Positions 45,122 to 58,059 of a DNA stretch of 64,000 nucleotides are shown one piece after another. The stretch is from Gnetum montanum (taxonomy: Eukaryota; Streptophyta; Gnetopsida; Gnetales; Gnetaceae). The position numbers were made by a program, and so were the translations under genes. The notes beneath the pieces were generated by a model, which saw only the letters and a program-made list of their open reading frames with translations, did no database searches and was not told the origin of the DNA. Each line of letters begins with the position of its first letter. Within the stretch, counting starts at the first letter, position 1. Location of the stretch: assembly GCA_015680685.1 (NCBI GenBank), contig MNCI01030156.1, positions 68,353-132,352 on the forward strand, written 5' to 3'.

Positions 45122-47370
45122 AAATGTCTTTCTCTCATAGGCGCTATAATAATAAACCACCAATCCTTTAAGAATGAAAGGTGGTGTATACTCATCTAAA
45201 TGAGTATATGTCTAACTTCACTGTATCCTGCATTAGGATGAACAACTATGATGGTGACATATGGAAGGAAAAATTGTAATGCCTCTTGATTGATCTTTTC
45301 TTGAGATGTTGCTTCAAACTCTTAGGAGGTTGGGCATCTAGGATCTTCAAGAGGAGTACGTTGTGCATGATTATGTCTACCAAGACTACCATCCCACTAA
45401 AACACAGTGCAGGAGAGATCAACACTAGGAGAAGCACCATGAGTTTATGAAGGGGAAATGATTCACCAATACGTTGTTCTTGCTTAACCAAAATGACAAT
45501 GAGGATCCTTCCTCTTAGGGTTCTCAACATGATGATTCTTCATCCCTTTTTATTGGTGATGGGAATGCAACCCTAAATCTCCAATCCACTATAAACAATC
45601 TAGGTTTAGGTAAAATGGAAGTCAAGGTAAGGGCTCAAACAAGTATCAAGATGATAAGAAAACTAAAAAACATAGTCATGAAAACTGTAGAGGAGTTGGC
45701 AAACACCATGATTGTAGCAATCCTCCTCCATCTTTGTCCTCTTCATCTACATCTTTTTCTTCCTCTTCTGGTTTTGAAAAATGCCACAAAAGGAATAATC
45801 GTAATGAAGGGGAACAACAAGACAACAATGATGATTGTTGAGCCCATCATGAACGAAGGGGTAGTAGAGAACATCATCAACATCATCGAAATAAAGATAA
45901 TGATGAGCCTTTGCTAGTAAGTCAAAGCATGTTAAATATTACAAAGTCCATAAAAATTTCAACTAGGTATGTGAAAGATAGTCAAATTAGACGACTTGGT
46001 ATGAACAATATTTCAAAATTTATGGGGGCATATAACTTTGATCCACAAATACATCTTTAGGCTTTTCTTGATGCTTATGCCTTACAAAATATTAAAAATG
46101 ATTGGAAAAAATTAAAGCTATTTCCCAAGATACTCATCAAGGAAGCAGAAAGCTAGTACCGATCCTTGGAGCAAGAATCCATTTGCAAGTGGAGCAAAAT
46201 GCTAGAATTATTTAATGATAAGTATCAAACATAATCTAGAGTATCTAATGTGAGAAGGCATATCCAAAGATCAAATCAAGGAAACCATGAACCCTTGGAT
46301 GCTACCATGGATAGATACTATTCTCTCATACACCAATGCCCTGGAAATGATTATTCTTAGCAAGAACAACTTCGTCATATCATAGATAGACTTAGATTGG
46401 AAATGAGAAGTACTCTTGGGTTTATGACCAAGGGAGACTATCATAAATTAGAGCCCATAAAATTTAAACACTAATTGAGCAAGTAGCAAAAGAGGAAGGA
46501 GAGTTAAAGAAATGGGAAAGTACTAAAGAATACAATAGGAACCCTTTCATCAAAAAGAGGGAGGTCCAATTTTATGACAATGAGGAAGAGTCACCAATTG
46601 ATGAGGTGGTGAATGGAAAGGTCTTGCTGATTCAAAAATATATATTTGAAATTTTGGTAGATAAAATGTGGGATTCATTCAATGAAAAATTCCAAACTGC
46701 TCTAAAAATCACCGAAGAATCAAGAGAATAGAGTAGTGATTGCGATCGTAGGAGGTAGAAATAAGCTAAACATGTCTACCAAAAGGATAAGGGCAAGATA
46801 ACTATAGTAGAAATTATTGCAAAAACTGAATTAGATGATGATGATGGGTGTGACATCTACCAATATGAACATCCTAAGGGATGTTGCCTTGTCATGTTGC
46901 ACTTACAAGAGTTAGGAGTCTATGCTTTGAATCTATGACTAGCAAAAAGAAAAACACCCAAAAGATTACCTTATCCTCAAGGTAGTCTTAGGCAGTTCCA
47001 TTAGCAAAAACAATATTATCCAAGTGGAACTCTATTCCAATCATACAAGCAATATCAATAGTGGCACCAACCATAGTCATGGGGGATGCCACCACCAAGG
47101 TAGAAATATTCTTACAAGAAACCAAATCCATATGGGTATTACATTCAACAACCCCTATCTCCACGTGACTCTTCTAGTCATGTTTCTCCTTTCTAGCATT
47201 ACTACTACCCTCCCAAATATTATAGAGCTTATTTTTCACATTCCAAGAGGGATACCACATTTTATCCTTATCCTCCTCTTGTTACTACATGAGTTCCTCT
47301 ACCCTCAATGCAGATACCACCTACTCCATCCATGCAGGGTGAACTTCTAGCCCAGCCATAGTAACACAAT
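45122..47370 (+). pseudogene. E2 gag relic
   Basis: Broken frames contain YVKDSQIRRLGMNNISKF, GAYNFDPQ, a W-K-LKLFPK block, ALQNIKNDW, SLIHQCPGNDYS and HIIDRLRLEMR, in the same order as E1. The nucleic-acid-binding end is a decayed segment before a Pro-rich region. The apparent 100-codon frame at 45,615 and 108-codon frame at 47,024 are partly out of the gag frame and are not separate genes. Confidence 0.7.
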
Positions 47371-47639
47371 GCTAGCAAGGTCATCAATCTACAATCGGTT
47401 CATCAATCGAGGGTTCAAAACCTTATGCTCATAAAATACCATTCTTCAAAACCAATAGCCCTACTAAGCCCTCACAGACTCAGGTGGTTGGTCACCCTAC
47501 TCCTACCTCATCCTCTACAAACCATTTTTTCAAGTCCCTTTAAACCAAATGCTATCCAAAATCCATACTGTTATGCTCACTCATGTTGTATCTGATTAGA
47601 TTTGGGTTGGCAACCTTCCTAGGAAATTAGCTGATCCTA

Positions 47640-48040
47640 GAAGTCTTCTTATCTATTTACATATTGCTACGAATGAACTGTGTAAAGCTCTTCTAAATTC
47701 AGGTTTTGATGTGAACTTGATTTCTCATGAGATGTATACTGCTTGGAACTTACTACCTCTTAAGAAGAGCAATATCAAATTGGAATTAGTAGACCAATCC
47801 ATTACTATTTAATTGGGGCTGGTAGAAGACATTGTGACCACTATGTATGGGTGGTCTTATCGTGTCGATTTCATAGTAATCAAGGTTGAGAATTTTAAGG
47901 GGAACTTCCCAATCATTATGGGAAGGACTTGGCTAAGCATTATTGATGAAAAAAGTGGGCATCAAAGATATTTCCTTGGAGATATCTAAGGAAAATGCAT
48001 TTGGAAAGATTGAGAAGAAACAAGTTCCATGCATCGTGTA
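47640..48040 (+). pseudogene. E2 protease relic
   Basis: It matches E1's protease, but the active-site Asp has changed to Asn (LLNSGFDVNLISHEMYTAW). FPIIMGRTW is retained. A stop and a frameshift follow. Confidence 0.75.
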
Positions 48041-48429
48041 CAATGATACACGGTGTAATTGCATGTAGAAACTTTGGTCAGTGAAATGAGAATCTATTTT
48101 TGCATGTAAGAAATGTGCACATGAAGTACATATTTAAAGGTGTCTGTACATAGTAGCCACAAAACAAGAGGGCACCTAGTGGATAACTATTGATTCTAAT
48201 AACAACACAATGTGCATGGGACCTACTGAGAGCTTGACAGGCACTTATGTCATAGGCATGGATGAACTAGAGTAAGTTCATTACCAACTCTTTGATAATG
48301 AAAATGATTATATCAATTGGGGAGAGTTGGAGATCCCTAAGAATTTAAAATAAGAGCCCCTTAAGTTGAAAAATATACCTACTATCCTAGAATATATGTT
48401 CTTTAAAAATGGAAAAATACTTAATGCCA

Positions 48430-49800
48430 AACTTGATCCTAACTAGAAAGAACAACTATAAGAAGTGGTCAATAGATGGCCAACAATATTTTCTTGGTCA
48501 TATCCTAAACTCACTAGAATTGATCTATGGATATGCCAACATTGCATTTACATGTATCTATCCATGAATCCAAGGAGGTAACTATAATGGCAGTTGAAGA
48601 AGAAATTGAAGCAAATCATCAAAGAGAAGATTGAGAAACTCCTTAAGGATTCATCTACACCATTGCAGATAGTGAGTGGGTCAACCCACTTATGATAGTG
48701 CCAAAGAGGGATGGAAAATGGTGGGTTTGTATAGATTTCAGGCTATTAGACATGGCAACATTCAAAGATCATTTTCTATTGTTATTGTTGATCAGGTGTT
48801 GGACACCATATCTGGGCATTACTATTATAGTTTTCTGAATGGTTATAGTGGCTATAACCAAATCTAGATCACACTAGTGGATCAGGCCAAAACAACATTC
48901 ACAAGTCCCTTGGGGACCTTTGCATATCTTAAAATGCCTTTTGATCTATGTAATTCTCCTACCACTTTCCAATGTTTGGTGTCTTTTAGTAGAAAATACG
49001 TAGTAGAGTGGAAATCTTTACAGATGACTTCTTCACTTATGGCACTACATTGGAGCAAGCCTTGGATGACTTTGAGTAAGTACTAAAAAGATGTGTGGAA
49101 ATAAATTTGTAGCTTAATTGGCAAAAGAGCCATCTCATGATCTAAGAAGGCATTGTATTGGGACATAGAATTTCATAGGAAGGGATCAAGGTAGATCCCA
49201 AAAAGATAAGGGTCATCCAAGGAATCACCTATCAGCTAGAAACTGTCAAAGATGTTTGGTTATTCCTTGGACACACTTGCTACTACTAATGATTTATAGA
49301 GAAATTTTATAAGATTGCAAAATTGTTGGTCGAGCTAACAAGGAAAGATGCTCCTTTCATTTGGACCAAGGAATGCGAAAATATGTTCCATAGCCTCAAG
49401 TAGAAGCTCGTAGAGACTCTACTTCTATGAGCACCTAATTGATCTAGACCATATCATGAAAAATCCATCTAACTACATCTTGGGATCTATGCTTACATAG
49501 TTGGACAATAAGAAATGTTCATATTACAACCACTGTATAAGTCAAAGCATTGTGGATGCATAGTTAAATTACATCACCACAAAGAAAGAACTAATGGCAA
49601 TGGTGTTTTATCTAGAGAAGATCAGGTACCATGTGCTTGGATATAAAGTGTTTGTACACACAAACCATAGTGTCATCCACTTCCTCATGAATGAACTAAC
49701 GGTGAGCTCTCATATTATATGGTGGCTGGTGATCTTACAGGAATTTGATCTTACAATGGTAGATCAAAAGGAAACTAAGAATGTGCTTGCTCACCACTTG
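48430..49800 (+). pseudogene. E2 reverse transcriptase and RNase H relic
   Basis: RT blocks include SEWVNPLMIVPKRDGKWWVCIDFRLLD, FLNGYSGYNQI and KMPFDLCNSPTTF. The catalytic box reads FTDD (49,017-49,028), with Thr in place of Met but both Asp kept. The RNase H part has the E-containing KKELMAMVFYL helix and VHTNHSVIHFL, with Asn where Asp is expected, as in E1. Several stops and frameshifts abolish it. Confidence 0.88.
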
Positions 49801-50009
49801 TCTCGCTTATGATGGGACAACAAAGAGAAGGAAAGGCCACTATCTAATTTATTTCTTGATGAACTTCTCTTTGCTAGTTCAATAAATGAGAAAATGCCCA
49901 TAGAAGTAAAATAGTATAATAGCATCCTCACTTATCTTCTTAATCAAGAGATACCACAAAATCTAGACTATAGGAAGATACAAAAATTTCTTCATTGAGC
50001 TAAGAACTT

Positions 50010-51150
50010 CATGGAAATCAACAAACACCTTTATAAGGTATGCATTGATGGCATGGTTCATCGATGTGTACTTGATGTGGATCAATTGTGCATTCTCCAA
50101 GATGCTCATGAAGATCCTTGTGGGGACCACTATGCTAGGAGATACATGGCCATAAAAATCCTAATGGTAGGATATTATTGGTTCATAATATTCAAGAATG
50201 TCCACCAATTTGTCTAATCCTATGAGTGCTATCAATGAGATGGGGAGATGACCACACATATGAAGGGTTTTCAATAGTGGATTCAACCACTAAAACTATT
50301 TGACATATGGGACATAGATTTCATGGGTCCCATCACACCCATGTCCAATGGGAAGGCATATATAATCATCATCATTGACTACTATACCAAATGGATATAA
50401 GTAGTAGGCATCACCAACTGTACATCATCCACTTTTGCTCAATTTGTATAACAAAATGTTATGAATAACTTTGGGGTGCCACATGCATTGATTTCTAATA
50501 ATGAATTTCATTTTATAGGTGCTACTTTTCAAAAACTCATGCAATGCTTAGGGGTTAAACATAAATTAACAACACCCTATCACCCCCAAGCCAATGGTTA
50601 AGTAGAAGTAACTAATAGGGAGATCACAGAGATTCTAATAAAAAATATTAGCAAATATAGGAGAGGCTAGAGCACAAAACTCAATGATTTTCTTTAGACC
50701 TACCACTCAACATGGAAACTCTCTATTGGCTACTCTCCCTATGAGTTGATGTACAGAAAACTTCCAATGCTCCTAATTCAATTCGAGCTCTGTACACTCT
50801 CAATGACCTATGACCTAGATCTTAACCTAAGTTTGGAACAAAGAGAGAAATTAATCTACTTAAATGTGCTAGATGAAAATTGATTAATGGTCCTATCCTT
50901 AAATGAAGTGCACAAGGCATTCAACAAACAACGACATGACTTTAGAATATGGAAAGAAAAATTTCAACTAGGAGATAAGGTTCTCTATTGGAATCCCAGA
51001 CACATACCTCAATGAACCAAATTTCAAACATTGTGGGAGGGGCCTTATATAATTTATGAAACCTTTTATTCTAGGGCCATGATCATATACAAACCTAAAA
51101 TCCCAAACAAGAAGTAGTTGGTCAACATCCAACAAATAAAGTCTTTTCAT
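50010..51150 (+). pseudogene. E2 integrase relic
   Basis: The zinc-binding part keeps AHEDPCGDH and a YECYQ remnant. DIDFMGPI holds the first catalytic Asp. The second is lost (ISNNEFHF in place of SDNGTHF), and the Glu remains in PQANG-stop-VEVTNREI. The C-terminal GDKVLYWNP and LWEGPYIIYE motifs are well preserved. Confidence 0.87.
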
Positions 51151-51236
51151 GAGCCTAAGCAAGCTAGTGCAATAAATACCTCAATGGATGGATAATGACA
51201 CTTATTTTTTCAAATCTCCTTTTTCTAACTCAATCA

Positions 51237-51249
51237 TGGGGGAGATGGC
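51237..51249 (+). promoter_or_regulatory. Conserved purine-rich tract after integrase (possible second polypurine tract), E2
   Basis: atgggggagatgg is the same as in E1 although the surroundings have diverged. See the E1 entry for the reasoning. Confidence 0.45.
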
Positions 51250-53000
51250 CATCCGTATTAATCATATATGTGGCCCCTTAGTTTTTTTATTTTTTATTTT
51301 ACACATTTTTACCTTTGCAAATTATTTATTTTACACCTTTTGATTTTTAAAATTTTTCCTATTTTACATCAATTTTTTACACCATCGTTAGTACATTTAA
51401 ATTTTTCTTGAATATTTACACTTCTTATATATTTACTTTATTTTAGTGTGGTTTTATAATTTTTGTTAATAAAAATGCTTTGTGCCAACATGACACAATG
51501 GTGTTGTAGCTATTGCTAATGGTGGTTTGTTCTTAATGTTTTATTTGCTGATGTCTGATTTCTATTTTTGAATTTTTGTACCAATGACTAAGACATGGTT
51601 TGTTTTTCATGGAAGAGAAAATGAGTCCATGACATCCATCCATCCATGAACTCTATGATTTTCCTTATTTTGGAAGTATGAGGTCCCTTTCATCAAATAA
51701 AATTTTAATAAATTTATGACCTTGGTAGTTTCTAGAGGGAAGGATTCAAAGGTTTACATAGGGTGACTTCAAGAAAACTCAATAAATTTTGTACTCTTTT
51801 ACTTACTTGGGTGCATGAGTGCTTTCATGGACTTCTTACCATTTTGTGTTGACCAATAATAGGAAGTTTAATAAGTCTTTGCATGGTGTGATTCCCATCC
51901 AAAAAGAAAATAAAACAAGATAAAAAGAAAAAACACATGATGGAATTTAGAGTACATCCCTTAGACACATAAATGGGCTACAAGCACTAGTTATGGGACT
52001 AGAAAGACATGTTACCCATGCCTGAAGGTCTCCTCTAACTAAGGATATCTCTCACTCTCTGATTCTCTTTTCTTCTCTTTAAGTAATATTGGTTATTTTG
52101 TGAGAGTATCCTTGTGTCTTGAGGGGATGGATCGGTCTTGGAGTGGTGATGTGAGGTCACGAAAAGTGGTTGGTTTTAGTCTAAACTAAGGATGGATCTT
52201 CTTAGGTCATTTAAGCACAAATCCAAAAGGGACTTGTTATGACCTCAATTTAGAAATTCATTTCCCATTCTCCATCATTTTTCCATGTTGCTCATAACTC
52301 ACCTCATTGTTGATGTCCGTGTTCTTGTTCAATGTCTTTGTTTGATGTACTTGAATTCTTTGGTAAAATATTTTGAGTTTTGGTCCTTAACTTTCATCAA
52401 CCATTAATCACCTATGGGACCCATGGACTCCTTAAGTTGAGGTTATCCAAGAACAAACAAGGCATGTGCCTACTATGGGGAGGGCCCACTTACATATCTC
52501 TTGGTTTGATTTGTTAATAATCTTACCTTTAGGCATTTCTACAGAATCTTTCATACAACCATCTTCTGCATTTGACCATGTGCTCCTTTACATATTTTCT
52601 TTACTTCACACATTCTCCATCAAATTTTTGAATTTTTGAACTTTCAAAGACCTTCTTCAATGATTTTATCATATTCTTGGCTTTTCTAGGACTCCATGGA
52701 CCCCACATTCATTTAAAAATTCCTTGTATTTTTTGAAATATTCAAAATTGAAATTTTTTTTACAAACCCTATAAATGGGACCTCGTTGATGGATCCCATG
52801 TGTATACAAGGCCCCATATATGCATCCCTATCGATGTAGCATAAAAATACTATAAGTATGCACATTTTCACATTTTCTCACAAATGCCAAGGGAGTTTTT
52901 TTTTTTTTAATTTTTAGAGTCCATAACTTCCTTACTATTGATCTAGATCACTTCATTCTTTGACCGTGTAGTTGCCCAAGGTAAGCTCTTAGTGGGAGAT
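51250..53000 (+). other. E2 spacer between pol and the downstream ORF
   Basis: It matches E1 28,661-30,420 throughout, with a T-rich first part and no conserved open frame. It ends at the deletion junction near 53,003. Confidence 0.5.
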
Positions 53001-53002
53001 TC

Positions 53003-55120
53003 CCCTTCAACTTTCCACAACTGATCTATTTGGAGATAAAGAAGTGATTTAAAGAAAATGAATGTGGAAGGAAGGCACTCCCCTTTCCATGCCTCATCAG
53101 AAAACCATGTCAAAGGGAAAAAATAGTTTCTTATACAACTGATGTTGTTTGATTGACTTTGACTACTAATTGGGTGGAGATGATGAAGGACAAAACACCT
53201 ATAATAGCCATTCAAGAAGAGGAGTAAGAGCCACCACCTCCACCTACCACTCAAAACATTATGTCAAATGTCACTCCAACATCCCAAAGATTGCACAAGT
53301 ATCAAGAATGGCTCTTGAGTGAGCAAGAGTAACAAGTAGGCATGAGTGATGGAGACCCATCTGTGTATTGGACAATGATGAGTTACATAAATGAGGCATT
53401 CCAAATAGTCAGCTTAATGGAAGGTGGTTGATCCATTTTCTCTACCCAATGAATGTAGTTATCCATGAGGTTGAATCTTAGTGCTAGAGAGGTAATAGTA
53501 TCTCTTTCAGAATAGAAAACACTCCTAAATATTTCTAGGAATATTGCAACCTTTTCATTGCACTTGGAGGAAGAAAAGGGGGCAACAATACTGGTGATGC
53601 AATACCAAGGACAAGAAATAGCAACAAATGTGGTTGTTGATAGAATTTTCAAGATACTTAATGCACCTACAACATATGTACTAGACATCACTACACTTAA
53701 AGATGTGCAGATGTCTACAAGGATCATAAGTAGTAGATTAAGCATAGCATAGCATGAACAATAGCTGGATTGACAAGTGGGAACCAGGAAACTACTTTCA
53801 AATGTCTTTGATCTTTTAGATAGTATTATTAAAATCCAATTAGAGCTATTAGAGGTAAGGGGAAAGAACATTAGTTTGAAAGGAAAATAAGAAATATCTA
53901 AGAAGCTAAATTAACTCTTGTCTATTGAAGTTGCTAAGTTGAGAGCCTAGGTTACCAACCTTGCATATCTCAACCTAGCATTGATGAGAGATGAAGCTCT
54001 TGAATAGCTTCACATGAAGTTGAAAGGGGTTGAGGATGTGATGGAGATGGTGGTGTTCTACTAATCCTTGGCAGACATCACCTAGCACAAGATTGAAAAG
54101 GCCTTGGATCTAACCCACTAGGAGAATGTGCAACTGATCATAGAAAACCATCACCTATGAAACGTTGATGTGCATAAACAACAATTACTTGATTTTATCC
54201 ATCAACAATAAGAGCAACTAACTAGAGAAAATACAAAGTTAAGAAGATTGGCAGTTGAGAATAGAAACCTCTCTATGGATGATGTTTGCACCCTTCGCCA
54301 AAAGACTACAATAGAGGTAGCCTATTGGAAATCAAAGGATCTTAAATTCAAGAGAATCAAGGATCACTTCAGAGACCAGGTTGACTTACAAAAAGAAGTA
54401 AATGAGAAACATATTCAAGTGGTGAAGGCAAAGGTGAACGAGATCCTCCAATAACTCCAACATGGATGCGAATTGTGCCAACCCATTATTGATGGGATTG
54501 ATCAGTATAATAAAGTAGAAATTCACTTAAAGAAGTTTTAGATAGAGAAAATGACAGAATATGTGAAGTTGGCCAATCTTTGGTATGCAAACATGGCTAT
54601 GTTAACTACTAGACAATCGCGGTCAGAACTAGAAAAGCAAGTGATGAGCTTGTACTTGTTGTATGAGGCTGAGTTCAAGCACCACAAGGAGATCAAGCAA
54701 AAACTTGTAGTGGAAAACACTAAAATCAAGGTTCTCAAGGGAAAATACACTAATCAAAGATCTACTGTCAAGAACCTAGCCAAAGGAATGAATGACTACC
54801 AGGAACTACAAAACCCAGTGAAGGCATTTAATGTTGAACATAAACAATTCACTGCCTAGTTTGTCAACATCAAGGAGCTATTCCCAGTAATGCACTATTC
54901 ATGGGATATCCCCATTTCAACCCACATTGACGATGCCACATAGATTGTGAATGATCCTCGAAGCAAGGAAAAGAAGATGAAGGCATTATTGGATGCCTTT
55001 CGCCTTCCACTATAGGTTACAACCGTAGTAGGACAACCATAGCTACTTGAGCCATTGCATGGGCCCAAAGCTGAAAAATTTTCTTTAGAACCTCAGGAGC
55101 CTCTACTACCTAGGGCTATT
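53003..55120 (+). pseudogene. E2 downstream ORF relic, N-terminal part deleted
   Basis: From gagattccccttcaactttc onward the sequence matches E1 from about 31,453, while the preceding bases match E1 at about 30,420, so the ORF start and most of the Transposase_32-like region are missing. The coiled-coil part remains in the frames 54,248-54,454 and 54,551-54,859 (SRSELEKQVMSLYLLYEAE, HHKEIKQKLVVENTKIKV, NLAKGMNDYQEL). It is a relic of a relic. Confidence 0.65.
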
Positions 55121-55356
55121 TGATTTTCTCAACCACCTTCATGCTATCAAAGGATGTGCTGTCCAATTTTGAGTAGTCATGTCATGGTCAATTTTGTGTC
55201 ATAAACACCATCAATTTTGTAATGATGTTGATTTATACACTTGGGCACTTAGTTGTGTTATGTCAGTTTGTTATGTTAAGAGTCAATTAATAATCCCATA
55301 CCTTCCTAATTTTGTAAAGGAACTTAAGGATGAGTTTTCATTCAGTTATGGGGATA

Positions 55357-56284
55357 TGATAAGCATCAAAGCGTCATGTCGATAGACCCCTGTTGACATA
55401 GCCTCATCAATGGGTCCCTGTTAACATGGCCCTCTCTACATGGTGTTGCCTATTGATGGGGTCATGTCAACATAGTGTTTGCTACATTTATGGGGCCCTG
55501 TTGACATAACTCCTATAAAGTTTGTAAATATGCGCTCACTAGTTGTGTTCATTGGAGGTCTTATCATAGTTGTAGCAAAGCTCTTATAGTTTTATCATTT
55601 AAGAGTTAAAATGTTTCTCTAAGTGCCCATAGTAGGAGTCAAAAAGTGTATGGATCTTTATTCGAGCATTGATGTACCTAAGCACACGAGTGTAAATGGC
55701 AATAAAAACAAGCATTTTGATCAAACCCTACAATACTTGAAATAGATTAATGATTTATGTCTGCATTTACTATTTTCATTGATTATGAAAATTAATTAAG
55801 ATAAACTAGACTGTAATTAATTAATTTATTAATTAAGCTAAATAGATTAAACACATAAGTATGACCGCTTCGAGCATAACATACAACACTTGGTAATCTC
55901 AGCAACAGTTAATACTTAGTAGCCTAGTAGTGTTGTATGCATTCAAGATGTATATGGAAAGTGGGATTGGATACTTTCGTTAGGATTAGTTAGAGATTAA
56001 TTAATTTGTTAGATTGAATTAGCTAATAAATTACTTCATTTCTCTATTTTAAGGCACCATAAACATAAAACATAAAATAATAAAAATCATATACCTTGAT
56101 TACACTTAACCATACATTTGTATGTCATAAGTGTAATCAGGAAGACAATGAATGACTGTTAGGACAAGTTCACTTCCTAGAGGCTAATGTATTGGAAGAC
56201 ATAGAGTCCATGGAATTTGACCGGCTCATGCATGAATGCTTAGTGATTCGTATGATTGAGCGTAGGGGTACTCACTGCTCATCA
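55357..56284 (+). repeat. 3' LTR of E2
   Basis: 928 bp, ending in TCATCA directly before TSD ATGAT. U3 repeats of the ttgacatggcc type recur. The TATA box seen in the 5' LTR is altered to ttgtaaata. Confidence 0.93.
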
Positions 56285-56290
56285 ATGATA

Positions 56291-56530
56291 AAACTAACAT
56301 TAAGATGTGGGAGAGGAGACCCCTGTATTTGATTTTTTAAACCCAATATTTCTCTTACAATCCATGTTACTAATAAGTAAAAAAGAATTATTTAATGAGA
56401 AAACATTTAGAAACTAACATTGAGATGTGGAAGAAGTGATCCATAAATTTGATTTTTCAAACTTAATATTTGTCTTACAATCCATATCATTAATAAGTGA
56501 AAAAGTATTTTCTAATGAGAAAACATTTAG
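56291..56530. repeat. Two tandem 120-bp units beside E2
   Basis: Units at 56,291-56,410 and 56,411-56,530 both start aaactaacatt-agatgtgg and end gagaaaacatttag. They have moderate differences, so the duplication is older than the perfect repeats elsewhere. It starts within a few bases of E2's right target duplication. Confidence 0.88.
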
Positions 56531-58055
56531 AATAGTAGTAAAAGTATAGCGAGAAGAAGAAATCTTTAGTTTTTGAATTGAAATTAGTATCTACAATTGT
56601 CTTTTATTATTATTAGTATTATTATTGTGCATTACACTAAGCGAAATACTTTTGTATCAATACTTTTATTGCTAGTCCCTCTTAATAAATTCTTCTTTTC
56701 TAAAGAGAAATTTTCTTTAAATATTAAGAGTTTCCTAGTAGCTTTAGATATGGAAGAAATGATAATTCAAAAAAATAATCTACATGCAAAATAGTAATTT
56801 CATAATGTTCAAGGATAGTTTGAACCATCAATGTGAAACCCTTGTTTAGGAAAATAAATCCAATAATTTGTAAAAAGATATATTAAGAAGTGAGATTTTT
56901 TGATAGAGATTTATATAAATCATCAGGTAAAATAAAATTAAAAGCCTCAAAATCCATCACAGTTTCTATAGTTTAAGAGACATTAATATTTTTCATCTTG
57001 AGATCATTCCTCGCCAAAAAATTTTGTATTAGAATATCTTCACAAGAAACCCTTGAGATTAATAAAACTTCAAACACTTGACTTGCACAAGTTGGTGTCA
57101 TATGAAAGATGTCTAGATGCCTCAAGAATGCATCAATTCCAAACTCATATTGGAATGATGTCATTGATATGGTCAGTTATCTCTTAAACATGTAGACTCA
57201 TCATTTCTTCCAACATTGATAATACATGTTACAAACATTTGTAGGTAAAGATGCCTAATGTTTTACACTTGAAAGTGTTTGTTTACATTCATTATATTAA
57301 ATTATTGAATGCTCTTCTATCCAAACCATATGACAGAAGAATAAAATGTATCTTTCTTGAGTATGACGTAAAATATAGTGAATGCAGATGATTTAATCCA
57401 TTTGAAAAGAAATAATATTATTCTAGGGGTGTTTGTTTATATTTCTAAAAATAAATTAGGAATTGATTCATTTTATGATAGTGACAACAATGGAAAATCA
57501 TAGAATTATAGAAGATAATATTGTAAGTGTAGTTTTATTAATGATTTTTGTTGACTTGGCAACATCATATAAGACAACAAGGAAAGGTGTGGACAAAACT
57601 TCCATGGTCTATTATAATGTTGTCTAGTTATATCTCCAAGAGAGTAATATCGATGATATTTTATATGTTATTTTTTTGTTCTTTTATAGATGATGCACAC
57701 TCTAGGACTTTTAATGTCTAATCATTTTTGACATTTTTAACATTTTCTCTAAGATGGAAAATCTAACTTTTGAAATATTGTTACCTACTCAGAGTCTCTA
57801 CTTCAACCTATGATCTTAAATCACCTAAAAAACTAAGTACATAGAACTCTAAATTCATCTTTTCTTGACTTAATGTTAAATCCAACTTCTCTCATATCCT
57901 CTTTGAATATTATTAAGGATGAACTTTTACCTTAGTCAAACCCCTTTTTCCTGGTTTGAGAACCTCTTTCAGGCAATGATTAACTAATTGACATCATGGT
58001 ACTAAGTTGTAAAGATGAGGAAAGGACCCTTTAGCTTAGTGTTCTTCTCTCTTCA
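56531..58055. other. Unclassified DNA, probably LINE flank then intergenic
   Basis: Because E2 is inserted in a minus-strand LINE, the first part may be the LINE's upstream sequence. No motif confirms this. The 63-codon minus-strand frame 56,973-57,164 is not recognised. Confidence 0.3.
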
Positions 58056-58059
58056 CACC

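Larger units (their letters stand above)
44038..56284 (+). mobile_element. Athila-like Ty3/gypsy retrotransposon E2, full length, inactive
   Basis: A complete LTR retrotransposon of 12,247 bp. LTRs at 44,038-44,969 and 55,357-56,284 have TGAT...TCATCA ends. The target duplication ATGAT is at 44,033-44,037 and 56,285-56,289. Organisation is as in E1, but about 1 kb of the downstream ORF is missing near 53,003, which accounts for the length difference. All ORFs are interrupted. The LTRs differ at roughly one base in eight by eye, so it is an old insertion. Confidence 0.95.
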
